Part shown: positions 8,208-16,621 of the stretch, piece after piece
Numbering within the stretch: the first letter of the stretch is position 1
How the letters are laid out: every line of letters begins with the position of its first letter
Assembly (NCBI RefSeq): GCF_965218915.1
Contig: NZ_OZ244708.1
Span: forward strand, 2,356,001 to 2,420,000
DNA length: 64,000 nt
Direction of reading: 5' to 3'
Source of the DNA: Novosphingopyxis sp965218915
GTDB taxonomy: Bacteria; Pseudomonadota; Alphaproteobacteria; Sphingomonadales; Sphingomonadaceae
Made by a program: the position numbers and the translations under genes
The notes under the pieces: model-generated
Told to the model about the DNA's origin: nothing
What the model saw: only the letters and a program-made list of their open reading frames with translations
The model's database searches: none

Positions 8208-8300
8208 ATGACCTTTGGTCGCCTCACCACGCGCTTTCTTGCACTTACGGCACCGCCGTCGGCACTTGCATTGATCATCGCCCTATACAGTTACGGCTGA
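8208..8300 (+). CDS. Possible small hydrophobic peptide (30 aa)
   Basis: An ATG-to-TGA frame of 30 codons lies directly downstream of the EcfG-type motif. The predicted peptide has a hydrophobic C-terminal half (SALALIIALYSYG). No clear ribosome binding site is visible and the peptide belongs to no known family. It may only be part of the osmC leader. Confidence 0.2.
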   Translation: MTFGRLTTRFLALTAPPSALALIIALYSYG

Positions 8301-8359
8301 TCCCGCTTGCATCCGGCGTCGACTGTAAAACCCATCAATTCGAAAAGGATATGTCCGTC

Positions 8360-8806
8360 ATGGCAATCACCAATTGGGGCTCCGCCCGCTACGAAGGTCT
8401 CGGCAAGAAGGGCAAGGGCCATGTGTCCGTACAGTCCGGCGTGCTCGACGATCAACCCTATGGCTTCAACACCCGGTTCGAGGATGCCAAGGGCACCAAT
8501 CCGGAAGAACTGATCGCCGGCGCGCATGCCAGTTGTTTCACCATGGCTTTGGCCTTTGCCCTCGCCGATGCGGGTTTTGACGATGGCGTGCTCGACACGA
8601 AGGCGGTTGTCACGCTGGACAAGGACGGCGACGGCTTCAAGGTTTCCAAATCCGAACTGACGCTGACCGCGCAGATCGCCGATATCGACGAGGACAAATT
8701 TGCCGAAATCGCCAAGGGCGCCAAGCAGGGCTGCCCGATCTCGAAACTTCTCAACTGCGAGATCACGTTAGAGCATACGCTCAACAGCGAATTTGCAGTC
8801 GGATAG
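8360..8806 (+). CDS. OsmC/Ohr family peroxidase
   Basis: A 148-residue OsmC-type protein; the family reduces organic hydroperoxides with a reactive cysteine pair in a dimer. The two cysteine motifs are present: HASCFTMAL (Cys59) and GCPISKLLNC (Cys125). An in-frame ATG at 8351 leaves only 2 bases after AAAGG, so the ATG at 8360 is preferred. The sequence fits the OsmC branch better than Ohr. Control by the EcfG-like site at 8149 is possible. Confidence 0.88.
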   Translation: MAITNWGSARYEGLGKKGKGHVSVQSGVLDDQPYGFNTRFEDAKGTNPEELIAGAHASCFTMALAFALADAGFDDGVLDTKAVVTLDKDGDGFKVSKSELTLTAQIADIDEDKFAEIAKGAKQGCPISKLLNCEITLEHTLNSEFAVG

Positions 8807-8837
8807 ATTCCGGCTTCCCACTTGAATAAACGAATCG

Positions 8838-8870
8838 AAGGGCGTGTCATAGCGGCGCGCCTTTTTTTTG
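8838..8870 (+). terminator. Rho-independent terminator after the OsmC gene
   Basis: AAGGGCG and CGCGCCTT form an imperfect stem around a loop of about 11 bases, followed directly by eight T residues. It is well placed about 40 bases after the OsmC stop codon. Confidence 0.65.
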
Positions 8871-8899
8871 AATCCCGTCTTACAAACTCGCTACCACAG

Positions 8900-8935
8900 A
8901 AAAATGGGGGCCGGCATCGCTGCCGGTCCCCACTC
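8900..8935 (-). terminator. Possible terminator for minus-strand transcripts
   Basis: On the minus strand GGGGACCGGC and GCCGGCCCCC pair around a six-base loop and are followed by a T-rich run (CATTTTTC). It lies about 10 bases after the end of the minus-strand frame at 8945, which lends that frame some support. Confidence 0.45.
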
Positions 8936-9554
8936 GCCTGATCTTCACTTTTGCCGTTCCGAAAAACGGCATCCGCGTCCGTCTGGCGTGAGGTCGAATA
9001 ACCGCGCAAGGCGTTCATCCAACCGGTCCCGTCGTTCGCGATCCTGCCCCGAAAGACCGGTCCGCGTCCCGATGGTGGGACCCCGATCAAGCTGCCATCC
9101 GATCCGAGGATCGATGCTGCGGCTTTATCGGCCGAGCGGTTCGTTTCCTTGTCGCGTCAATGCCTTGCGGCGGCTTCGGCGTCCGGCTCGTGGCCTCTCG
9201 ATGATTTGAACCTGCCATCGATCCCCTAAGGTCGCAACGGAAACACCGCGATTTATCCACAGACGGTCGACATAACGGTGGACAGATTCGGCAAAAGCAA
9301 TTTTCTGCCAGATGCCCTTTGCGATGATCGCTAGTTGCGGCAATTTTCGATCTGAAAATCTCGAAAACGGTCCTTGAGTTCGAAGCCCAAAGACCGTTTC
9401 CGAATCACTCCGGCGGGGTCGGGAGAGAAGGAGGAAAGCCCCCGCCGGAGGGAGGGCCGGCTTGTCGCCGGCGATGCAACTTAATTACGCCGCGAAGCGA
9501 TATTTTCAATTGCAGTTCGAAACCGAAAGCTTGCAAAGACTGCAACGGAACATA

Positions 9555-9770
9555 TCATTCCTCCGTCTGGCGGTCTGGGCTTCCATAATCCGGCTTGCCG
9601 CCGTCATCGTCCGGATAGGCCTTCGGCGAGGTCGCGGACCGATTGGCTTGGCCGCCCTCATGGCCCTCGGGCTTGTTGGGAGTATTGCCGGCCTCTGGGC
9701 CCGGCGGCGCATCGGGCAGCTCCGCGCCTTGCTCGTGATTGCCGTAGCCGGCGCCGGTGCCGTCGCTCAT
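9555..9770 (-). CDS. Small Gly/Pro/Asp-rich hydrophilic protein, unknown
   Basis: A 71-residue protein without hydrophobic segments, rich in Gly, Pro, Asp and Glu, and predicted to be disordered. Its start overlaps the stop of the preceding gene (ATGA at 9770-9767), so the pair is translationally coupled. No family is recognised. Placement behind an EcfG-like promoter suggests a general stress protein. Confidence 0.6.
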   Translation of the reverse strand: MSDGTGAGYGNHEQGAELPDAPPGPEAGNTPNKPEGHEGGQANRSATSPKAYPDDDGGKPDYGSPDRQTEE

Positions 9771-10021
9771 AGCTCATCCCCCGCCGGGCTGTCATCTTCG
9801 GTCAGCGCATCCAAGTTACGCCGATCGGGCGTATCGGGCACGGAGTGCAGTTCTTCCTCGGATGCATTGCCTTCGGTGATCGACTGGCCCCGATCAGGTG
9901 TCAGATCGTCGACGATCGCGCCGCTGGTGTGATTGCGTCCTTCGCTTTCGAGGATTTCGGCGCGCTGACTGTCGTCATAGCCTTCCAGCTCTTCGGTCAT
10001 ATTGGGATCTTCGTCCGGCAT
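9767..10021 (-). CDS. Small acidic hydrophilic protein, unknown, stress-promoter linked
   Basis: An 84-residue, strongly acidic protein (MPDEDPNMTEELEGYDDSQ at the start; Glu/Asp-rich throughout) with no membrane segment and no cysteine. AAAGGAAA lies 7 bases before the ATG. An EcfG-type promoter motif lies 30-55 bases further upstream. It is the first gene of a two-gene unit. The composition resembles hydrophilin-like stress proteins, but this is inference. Confidence 0.65.
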   Translation of the reverse strand: MPDEDPNMTEELEGYDDSQRAEILESEGRNHTSGAIVDDLTPDRGQSITEGNASEEELHSVPDTPDRRNLDALTEDDSPAGDEL

Positions 10022-10044
10022 GATGATTTCCTTTCGTGCATTCC

Positions 10045-10071
10045 TTAACGGCGCGACCGGCGAACGCGTTC
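10045..10071 (-). promoter_or_regulatory. EcfG-type promoter upstream of the acidic small-protein pair
   Basis: On the minus strand GGAAC, 17 bases, then CGTTA match the EcfG consensus. The motif ends about 25 bases before the ATG of the 84-residue protein, a natural promoter distance. Confidence 0.6.
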
Positions 10072-10093
10072 CCTCGGCGTGGCTTTGCGCCGC

Positions 10094-10891
10094 TCAACCG
10101 GGATCGATGCTGTTGTGCGGCAGTCCGGCATCGACGATGCCGCCGTCTACCGTAAGCGTCGAGCCGATCACGTAATCGCCCGCGCGGCTGGCGAGATACA
10201 CCGCCGCGCCGGCCATGTCCTCGGGCTCGCCGATGCGCCTGGCCGGAATTCCCTTGGCCACCGCGTCGCCGAAATCGCGCGCCGCCTTGTTCATATCCGA
10301 CTGGAAGGCGCCAGGCGCGATCGCGGTGACGGCGATGCCGTCGCTCACCAGCCGCGCCGCCATGCGCTTGGTCAGGTGCAGGATCGCCGCCTTGGACGCG
10401 TGATAGCTGTAGGTTTCCCATGGGTTGAGCTTGCGCCCGTCGATCGAGCCGATGTTGATGACCTTGGCCGGGGCGTCCGTCGATCCGGCTTCCTTCAGCA
10501 GCCCGTGCAGCGCCTGCGTCAGGAAGAACGGACCCTTGACGTTGACGTCCATCACCTTGTCCCAGCCGCTCTCGGGAAACTCCTCGAAATCCGCGCCCCA
10601 AGCCGCCCCGGCATTGTTGACCAGGATATCGAGCCTGTCCTCGCGGTCGGCGATCTCGTTGGCCAGCTCCCGGCAGCCGGCCACGGTGCCGACATCGCCT
10701 GGAATGGCGATCACCCGGTCGCCCAGTTCGGCCACGGCGGCTTCGAGCTGATCGGCCTTGCGCGCGCTGATATAGACCCTGGCGCAACCCGCGCCGAGAA
10801 AGCCCTCGACGATCATCCGCCCGATCCCGCGCGATCCCCCGGTGACCAATGCGATCTTGCCGTCGAGGCTGAAAAGTTTTGCGGTGTCCAT
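10094..10891 (-). CDS. Short-chain dehydrogenase/reductase
   Basis: A 265-residue classical SDR. The NAD(P) loop TGGSRGIG is at residues 17-24 and the structural NNAG at 92-95. The catalytic set is Ser149 with Tyr163 and Lys167 (YHASK), and the C-terminus reads TLTVDGGIVDAG. The natural substrate is unknown. It lies near acyl-CoA dehydrogenase genes on the same strand, which suggests a 3-hydroxyacyl or alcohol substrate, but a repeat and about 400 bases separate them. Confidence 0.88.
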   Translation of the reverse strand: MDTAKLFSLDGKIALVTGGSRGIGRMIVEGFLGAGCARVYISARKADQLEAAVAELGDRVIAIPGDVGTVAGCRELANEIADREDRLDILVNNAGAAWGADFEEFPESGWDKVMDVNVKGPFFLTQALHGLLKEAGSTDAPAKVINIGSIDGRKLNPWETYSYHASKAAILHLTKRMAARLVSDGIAVTAIAPGAFQSDMNKAARDFGDAVAKGIPARRIGEPEDMAGAAVYLASRAGDYVIGSTLTVDGGIVDAGLPHNSIDPG

Positions 10892-11287
10892 GGTTTCGTC
10901 TCCTGATTTCGTTTGATCGATTCATTCGATTAATCGGCGCGCATATTTTGGAAGTGCGCAAAAGGCGCGATACATCCCCCCCTTGTTCGGCCTCCCGCAA
11001 GACGGCTTGCGAGGCGCGGTGGAGGAAAGGGGAGGCAGCGCGGTCATGGGTTTCAGTCTATCGTTTCATGGGGTCTGTAGGACAGCGAAAAGGCGCGCTT
11101 CATTTCCGTCCGTCACGAAGAGGCTCGATTCCCTCTCCCTGCGAGAGAGGTAGCGAAGTTTGGCGCGTTAGCGTCTAGCGGAGCTGGGCGAGGGTGATTG
11201 AAGTCAGCGAATAGCAGTCACCCTCACCACTGCGCCCCGGATTTAATCCGGGGCTCGTTGCCTCTCCCAAGGGGGGAGAGGCATATT
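10892..11287. other. About 400-base intergenic region
   Basis: This holds the promoter side of the SDR gene, an imperfect hairpin near 10997-11022 (GCCTCCCGCAAG against CTTGCGAGGC) and a family B repeat from 11130 to 11282. No gene is supported here. Confidence 0.6.
11130..11282. repeat. Dispersed palindromic repeat, family B, copy 1
   Basis: It is bounded by CCTCTCCCTGCGAGAGAGG on the left and GCCTCTCCCAAGGGGGGAG on the right, and contains the palindrome CCCCGGATTTAATCCGGGG that is also found in the copy at 26360. The outer parts of the element pair with each other to give a long hairpin. Confidence 0.75.
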
Positions 11288-12436
11288 TCATCCTCCCGCC
11301 TTCAGCGTTTCCCTTGCGATAATGCCGCGCTGGATTTCGCTCGTGCCCTCGTAGATGCGAAACAGCCGCACGTCGCGGTAGAAGCGCTCGATCCCGTAAT
11401 CGGCGATGTAACCGGCCCCACCATGGACCTGCACCGCGCGGTCGGCGACGCGGCCCACCATTTCCGAGGCGATCAGCTTGGCCGCGGCGCAATCGAGCAT
11501 GATGCTCTCGCCCGCATCGCGTTTGCGCGCGGTCTGCTCGACCAGCGCGCGCGCGGCCATGCATTCGGCCTTGCTGTCGGCGATCTGCGCCTGGATCATC
11601 TGGAATTCGGCGATCGGCTTGCCGAACTGCTTCCGCTCGCCGGCATAGCGGGTCATGTCCGCGATCAGCCGCTCGGCCGCGCCGACGCAGACGCCGCTGA
11701 TGTGCAGGCGGCCCCGGTCCAATACGCGCATGGCGACCTTGAAGCCCTCGCCCTCCGCGCCCAGCCGATTTTCCACCGGCACCGCGACATCGTCGAAATT
11801 GACGTCGCAGACATGCGCGCCCTGCTGGCCCATCTTCTTTTCATGCGCGCCGACCGAGAGGCCTTTGCTGTCGCGCGGCACCAGGAAGCTCGACACACCG
11901 CGCGCGCCTTCCCCGCCGGTGCGCGCCATCACGGTAAACAGGTCCGCCTTGTCGGCATTGGTGATGTAGCGCTTGGAGCCGTTGAGCCGATACACGCCCT
12001 TGACCTCATCGAGTTTCGCGCTGGTTTTGACGCTGCCGGCATCGGAACCCGCATCGGGCTCGGTCAAAGCGAAGCTCGTAATAAGCTCGCCGCTGGCGAT
12101 GCGCGGCAGCCATTTCTTTTTCTGCTCCTCGGTCCCGGCCATCACCAGCCCCTGGCTGCCGATGCCCATATTGGTGCCGAAGGCGGAGCGCATGGCCGGC
12201 GAGGTGTGGCCGAGCGCGATGGCGACGCCGATCTCCTCCGCCATGGTCAGCCCGATGCCGCCATATTCCTCCGGGATGGTCAGCCCGAACAGGCCGAGTT
12301 CCTTCATCTCGTCGATCAGCTCCTGCGGAATTTCGTCCTCATCGCCCACCTGCCCCTCCAGCGGGCGCAAGCGTTCGGTGACGAAGCGGGTGATCGTATC
12401 GATCAGCTGGCCATAGGTGTCTTTATCGAGGGGCAT
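11288..12436 (-). CDS. Acyl-CoA dehydrogenase
   Basis: A 382-residue flavoprotein catalysing the first step of beta-oxidation or a branched-chain acyl-CoA step. It shows the FAD/substrate segment FALTEPDAGSD, RKQFGKPI and the catalytic base in IYEGTSEIQ (Glu363). Length and motifs are those of a complete short/branched-chain enzyme. It is the last of three acyl-CoA dehydrogenase genes on this strand, separated from the next by a family B repeat. Confidence 0.92.
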   Translation of the reverse strand: MPLDKDTYGQLIDTITRFVTERLRPLEGQVGDEDEIPQELIDEMKELGLFGLTIPEEYGGIGLTMAEEIGVAIALGHTSPAMRSAFGTNMGIGSQGLVMAGTEEQKKKWLPRIASGELITSFALTEPDAGSDAGSVKTSAKLDEVKGVYRLNGSKRYITNADKADLFTVMARTGGEGARGVSSFLVPRDSKGLSVGAHEKKMGQQGAHVCDVNFDDVAVPVENRLGAEGEGFKVAMRVLDRGRLHISGVCVGAAERLIADMTRYAGERKQFGKPIAEFQMIQAQIADSKAECMAARALVEQTARKRDAGESIMLDCAAAKLIASEMVGRVADRAVQVHGGAGYIADYGIERFYRDVRLFRIYEGTSEIQRGIIARETLKAGG

Positions 12437-12443
12437 GTCTTAC

Positions 12444-12583
12444 TCCCCCCTCCCGCTTGCGGGAGGGGCCGGGGGTGGGAAGTCCGAGGCGGCTCGATGC
12501 CGCTTTGGACTTTTTATGTTCGAGAGGTCAGACGCTCGCTTCGCTCGCGCCCACCCCTGACCCCTCCCGCAAGCGGGAGGGGG
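12444..12583. repeat. Dispersed palindromic repeat, family B-like, copy 2
   Basis: It is bounded by CCCTCCCGCTTGCGGGAGGG and CCCCTCCCGCAAGCGGGAGG, with GGGGGTGGG and CCCACCCC as an inner inverted pair. It lies between two acyl-CoA dehydrogenase genes. A related element fills the next gap at 13748-13885. Confidence 0.75.
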
Positions 12584-12590
12584 ATTCGAT

Positions 12591-13727
12591 TCAGTAGCCG
12601 CTCAGTTCCGCTACGCGGTTGGCGTGGTAATTGCTGTCGCCCATAAACTCCGCCAGCGCGCGGTCGCGCTTCATGTACAGGCCGATGTCGTATTCGTCGG
12701 TCATGCCCATGCCGCCGTGCATCTGCACGCCTTCGCGCACCGCGAGGTCGCTCGCGGCGCCCGCCTTGGCCTTGGCGATCGAGACCCAGAGCTCCGCCTC
12801 CTCGCTGTCCGCATCCAATAATTGCTGCGCTTTCAGGATCGCGGCACGCGCGATCTCCAGCTCGCCGTAGAGATGCGCGGCGCGGTGTTGCAGCGCCTGG
12901 AATTCGCCGATCAGGCGGCCGAACTGCTTGCGCTGCTTCAGATAGTCCACCGTCATGCCCATCGCGCCGCTGCCGACGCCGATCATTTCCGACGCCGAAC
13001 CGACGCGCGTGGCGGCCAGCACCTTGCGCAGCACCGCCCAGCCCTGATCGACCTCGCCAACGACCGCGTCGGCGGTCACCTCGACGCCGTCGAAATCCAC
13101 ATGCGCGGCCATCGCGCTGTCCACCAGCCGCGCATTTTCCAACGAAAGACCGCTCGCCTCCTTGTCCACGGCGAACAGCGTCAGGCCATCGGTCTCGCCC
13201 GCCGACCCGCCGGTGCGCGCGGCGACGATCAGCGCGTCCGCGCTGCCGCCTTGCAGCACGAACTGCTTTTTGCCCGACAGCTTGAAGCCATTGCCGGAGC
13301 GCTCGGCCTTCATCGCAATCCGCTCGGGCCGGTGCTTGGCGCCCTCGTCGATGGCGATGCCGAGCACGGTCTCACCGGCAACGATGCCGGGCAGATATTT
13401 TTCGCGCAAGTTCGCGCCCGCCTCGTTCAGCGCGGCGACACCCGCGACCGCGGTGGCGAGGAACGGCGACGGCGTGAGGTTGCGGCCGATCTCCTCCAGC
13501 ACGACGCCCGCCTCGACATGGCCCATGCCGAGCCCGCCATCCTCCTCGCGCACGAGAATGCCGGTGAAGCCCATCTCGCCGAACCGCTTCCACAGATCGT
13601 GGCTGAAGCCGTCCTTGCAGTCCATGTCGCGGAACTCGCGCAGATGCGCGACCGGCGCCTGTTCGGCCATGAACGGGCGGACGCTGTCCTGAAGAGCGGC
13701 CTGATCTTCGTCGAGATAGAGTGGCAT
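12591..13727 (-). CDS. Acyl-CoA dehydrogenase-like protein lacking the canonical catalytic Glu
   Basis: A 378-residue member of the acyl-CoA dehydrogenase fold (RKQFGRLIGEFQALQH, VQMHGGMGMTDEYDIG). Where active enzymes read YEGTxE, this one reads FMGDSNYH, so the usual catalytic glutamate is absent. Such subunits occur in alpha2-beta2 acyl-CoA dehydrogenases together with a catalytic partner. The gene just upstream encodes one with an intact IEGGTSE motif. The start at 13727 follows AAAGGA well; an in-frame ATG at 13748 has no such site. Confidence 0.87.
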   Translation of the reverse strand: MPLYLDEDQAALQDSVRPFMAEQAPVAHLREFRDMDCKDGFSHDLWKRFGEMGFTGILVREEDGGLGMGHVEAGVVLEEIGRNLTPSPFLATAVAGVAALNEAGANLREKYLPGIVAGETVLGIAIDEGAKHRPERIAMKAERSGNGFKLSGKKQFVLQGGSADALIVAARTGGSAGETDGLTLFAVDKEASGLSLENARLVDSAMAAHVDFDGVEVTADAVVGEVDQGWAVLRKVLAATRVGSASEMIGVGSGAMGMTVDYLKQRKQFGRLIGEFQALQHRAAHLYGELEIARAAILKAQQLLDADSEEAELWVSIAKAKAGAASDLAVREGVQMHGGMGMTDEYDIGLYMKRDRALAEFMGDSNYHANRVAELSGY

Positions 13728-13747
13728 TTTTGTTCCTTTAAAAGCCA

Positions 13748-13885
13748 TCCCCTCCCGTTCACGGGAGGGGCAGTGAGACTTGGCGTCGCGCAGCGATGCC
13801 TAGTCGCAGCGGGGTGGGCCTTTCGGCCCAGCGGTGCCTGTCGGCCCCGCGCCCACCCCCAGCCCCTCCCGCAAGCGGGAGGGGA
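13748..13885. repeat. Dispersed palindromic repeat, family B-like, copy 3
   Basis: It is bounded by CCCCTCCCGTTCACGGGAGG and CCCCTCCCGCAAGCGGGAGG, with an inner GTGAGACTTGGCGTCGCG string like the GCGAGACTT of other family B copies. It lies between two acyl-CoA dehydrogenase genes read in the same direction. Confidence 0.75.
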
Positions 13886-13889
13886 GAAT

Positions 13890-15071
13890 TCACGCCCCCG
13901 GCAGCTCCAGGATGCGCTTGGCGACGACGTTCAGCATGATCTCGCTGGTGCCGCCCTCGATGCTGTTGGCCTTGGTGCGCAACCAGGCGCGCGGCCGACC
14001 GCCCTTGCCCGATCGCTCGCTGTCCCATTCCAGCGCGTCCGATCCGCCGGCCTCCATGATCAGCGCGTGGCGGCGCTTGTTGAGTTCGGTACCGGCATAT
14101 TTGAGCATATTGGGCTGCGCGGGATGGCCCTGGCCCGCCTTCATCTCGTCGACGAAGCGCTCGGACATCGCCGTGAACGCCATCGCATCGACATCGAATT
14201 TTGCCAGCTCGGCGCGCAGGATCGGATCGTCGAGGCGCCCGGCATCGTCCTTGCCGACGGTCTCCGCCAGCACCGCGCCGAGCGATCCCGCGCGGTCGCC
14301 GCCGCCGGTGCCGGAAATCATCTCGCGCTCATGGCCGAGCAGATATTTGGCCACGTCCCAGCCGCGATTTTCCTCGCCGACGATCTGGTCCTTGGGCACC
14401 TTCACGTCGTCGAAAAAGGTCTCGCAGAACGGGCTGTTGCCGCTGATCAGCTTGATCGGTTTCGTGGACACCCCGGCCGATGCCATGTCGAACAGCAGGA
14501 AGCTGATGCCTTGGTACTTGTTATCCTTGTCGGTGCGGACGAGGCAGAAGATCCAGTCCGCCTGATCGGCATAGCTGGTCCAGATCTTCTGGCCGTTGAC
14601 GACCCAATGATCGCCCTTGTCTTCGCCATAGGTCTGCAAGGAAACCAGGTCCGATCCGCTGCCCGGCTCCGAATAGCCCTGGCACCAGCGGATTTCACCG
14701 CGCGCGATTTCGGGGAGATAATGGCGCTTCTGCTGCTCGGTGCCGAAATGCAGCATGGCGGGGCCGAGCATCGAGATGCCGAAGCTGTTCAAGGGATTGC
14801 GCGCGTTGATCCGCGCCATTTCCCGTCGCAGGATCTTGGTCTCGGCAGCGTTCAGCCCGCCGCCGCCATAGTCCTTCGGCCAGTCCGGCACGGTCCAGCC
14901 GCGGCCCGCCATCGCCTCGAGCCATTGCTTCTGCGCCGCGGACTGAAAGGTCCAGCCCCGCCCGCCCCAGCAAGCGTCCTTCTCGCTGCGCATGGGTCTA
15001 CGCATTTCGGGCGGGCAGTTTTTCTCCAGCCAGGCGCGCGTTTCGGCGCGGAAGCTCTCCAGATTACTCAT
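13890..15071 (-). CDS. Acyl-CoA dehydrogenase, likely catalytic subunit of a pair
   Basis: A 393-residue acyl-CoA dehydrogenase. It shows CQGYSEPGSGSD in the FAD/substrate region, and the catalytic glutamate in SIEGGTSEIMLNVVA near the C-terminus. The start at 15071 (MSNLESF) follows GGAGAACG. The next gene downstream encodes a relative without the catalytic Glu, so the two may assemble as a heterotetramer. It diverges from another acyl-CoA dehydrogenase at 15335 across about 260 bases that should carry both promoters. Confidence 0.9.
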   Translation of the reverse strand: MSNLESFRAETRAWLEKNCPPEMRRPMRSEKDACWGGRGWTFQSAAQKQWLEAMAGRGWTVPDWPKDYGGGGLNAAETKILRREMARINARNPLNSFGISMLGPAMLHFGTEQQKRHYLPEIARGEIRWCQGYSEPGSGSDLVSLQTYGEDKGDHWVVNGQKIWTSYADQADWIFCLVRTDKDNKYQGISFLLFDMASAGVSTKPIKLISGNSPFCETFFDDVKVPKDQIVGEENRGWDVAKYLLGHEREMISGTGGGDRAGSLGAVLAETVGKDDAGRLDDPILRAELAKFDVDAMAFTAMSERFVDEMKAGQGHPAQPNMLKYAGTELNKRRHALIMEAGGSDALEWDSERSGKGGRPRAWLRTKANSIEGGTSEIMLNVVAKRILELPGA

Positions 15072-15334
15072 CGCCTCGTTCTCCTGTGCGCGGCATTCTC
15101 TTATAGGCGCCGCTCGCTCACCGGCAATTGCACCAAATTCGACCCGTCCGCGCAAGGGTTCGTTTCGCCTTTTCGAAAAAAGGGTATGGCAAAGGCCGCA
15201 TCGCCGCAGCGAAAGCGGCGGGCGCTCCCGCCAAATGAATGGCGGGCATACTGAATGCTGGAAATACATTCGCCGATCTGCCACTTTCCTCCGCGATCAG
15301 CCCGCCCCGCGGATATAACAGAGGATGACCTTCC

Positions 15335-16609
15335 ATGGATTTCGACCTGACCGAACGCCAGAGCCACTGGCAGGGCCGCATTCGCAACTTCATCGAATCC
15401 GATGTCCGCCCGGCCATTCCGGACGTTCAGGCCGAAATGAAGCAGGGCGACCGCTGGAAGGTCATTCAGACGATCGAGAAGCTCAAGGCAAAGGCCAAGG
15501 GCCAGGGACTGTGGAACCTGTTCATGCCGCCCAATTCGGGCCAGCGCCATGTCGACGACAGCTTCGAATTCGACGGCCCCGGCCTCACCAATCTGGAATA
15601 CGCGCTGTGCGCCGAGGAGATGGGCCGCGTCGGCTTCGCCTCGGAAGTGTTCAACTGCTCCGCGCCCGATACCGGAAACATGGAAGTGTTTCATCGCTAC
15701 GGCACGCTCGATCAGAAGGACCGGTGGCTGGCCCCGCTGATGAACGGAGAGATCCGCTCCGCATTCCTGATGACCGAACCCGATGTGGCGAGCTCGGACG
15801 CGACCAATATCGAATGCTCGATTGTGCGCGATGGCGATGACTATGTCATCAATGGCCGCAAATGGTGGTCGTCCGGCGCGGGCGATCCGCGCTGCAAGGT
15901 CGCGATCCTGATGGGCAAGACCGATCCCGACGCCTCGCGCCATTCGCAGCAGTCGCAGATCCTGGTGCCGCTCGATGCCGAGGGCGTGGAGATCGAGCGC
16001 TTCCTGCCCGTATTCGGCTATGACGACGCGCCGCACGGCCATATGGAGATCGCGCTCCGGGACGTGCGCGTGCCCGCCGAGAATATCATCCTAGGCGAAG
16101 GCCGGGGCTTCGAAATCGCGCAGGGGCGCCTGGGGCCGGGGCGCATCCACCATTGCATGCGCACCATCGGCGTCGCCGAGGAAGCGCTGGAAAAGATGTG
16201 CCGGCGCCTGCTCGGCCGCACCGCCTTCGGCAAGCTGATCGCCGAGCACAGCGTATGGGAAGAGCGCGTGGCGCGCGCGCGGATCGACATCGACATGAGC
16301 CGGCTGCTCTGCCTGAAAGCCGCCGACATGATGGACAAGGCCGGCAACAAGGCCGCGCAGGCCGAGATCGCGATGATCAAGGTGCAGGGACCGAACATGG
16401 CGTTGCGCATCATCGACGATGCGATTCAGGCGCATGGCGGCGGCGGCGTGTCCGACGATTTCGGTCTGGCCAAGGCCTATGCCGGGCAGCGCACGCTGCG
16501 GCTCGCCGACGGCCCGGACGAGGTCCACAACCGCGCCATCGCCCGCATCGAGCTGGGCAAATATGGCGGCAGGGAAGCGGTGCAGGCGGCCAAGGCGGCA
16601 CGCGGCTGA
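15335..16609 (+). CDS. Acyl-CoA dehydrogenase, ACAD10/11-like
   Basis: A 424-residue acyl-CoA dehydrogenase. It has the family features FLMTEPDVASSDATNI and INGRKWWSSGAGDP, with a C-terminal ADGPDEVHNRAIARIELG typical of the ACAD11 branch rather than the YEGTxE branch. ACAD10/11 enzymes act on phosphorylated 4-hydroxyacyl-CoA made by an attached APH-like kinase. Here the kinase domain is encoded separately at 17938, two genes downstream. A repeat with a terminator-like T run follows the stop codon. Confidence 0.88.
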   Translation: MDFDLTERQSHWQGRIRNFIESDVRPAIPDVQAEMKQGDRWKVIQTIEKLKAKAKGQGLWNLFMPPNSGQRHVDDSFEFDGPGLTNLEYALCAEEMGRVGFASEVFNCSAPDTGNMEVFHRYGTLDQKDRWLAPLMNGEIRSAFLMTEPDVASSDATNIECSIVRDGDDYVINGRKWWSSGAGDPRCKVAILMGKTDPDASRHSQQSQILVPLDAEGVEIERFLPVFGYDDAPHGHMEIALRDVRVPAENIILGEGRGFEIAQGRLGPGRIHHCMRTIGVAEEALEKMCRRLLGRTAFGKLIAEHSVWEERVARARIDIDMSRLLCLKAADMMDKAGNKAAQAEIAMIKVQGPNMALRIIDDAIQAHGGGGVSDDFGLAKAYAGQRTLRLADGPDEVHNRAIARIELGKYGGREAVQAAKAARG

Positions 16610-16621
16610 ACGTCTAAGCCG

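Larger units (their letters stand above)
8807..9554. other. About 750 bases without a well-supported gene
   Basis: The stretch holds the OsmC terminator, a GC hairpin at 8907-8932 and a long perfect-looking stem (CCGGCGGGG against CCCCGCCGG) at about 9411-9450. On the minus strand an uninterrupted frame of about 60 codons (8945-9124) reads as plausible acidic/basic helical protein (DRERRDRLDERLARLFDL) but has no ATG, and is separated by one in-frame TAA from a further 72 codons that begin only with TTG. It may be a decayed gene. No RNA family was recognised. Confidence 0.4.

Noticed and set aside
8868..9209. Plus-strand frame of 113 codons
   Set aside because: Arg/Ser/Pro-rich, with no ribosome binding site, and it starts within the terminator region of the OsmC gene.
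9462..9932. Plus-strand frame of 156 codons
   Set aside because: It is antisense to the two small acidic protein genes, which have a better start, coupling and promoter.
11130..14000. Closely spaced repeats considered as a CRISPR array
   Set aside because: The elements are long hairpins spaced by whole genes, not short direct repeats with even spacers, and no cas genes are present.
12822..15254. Long plus-strand open frame of 810 codons
   Set aside because: It lies wholly antisense to two acyl-CoA dehydrogenase genes with intact motifs and has the His/Arg/Ala-rich composition of antisense frames.
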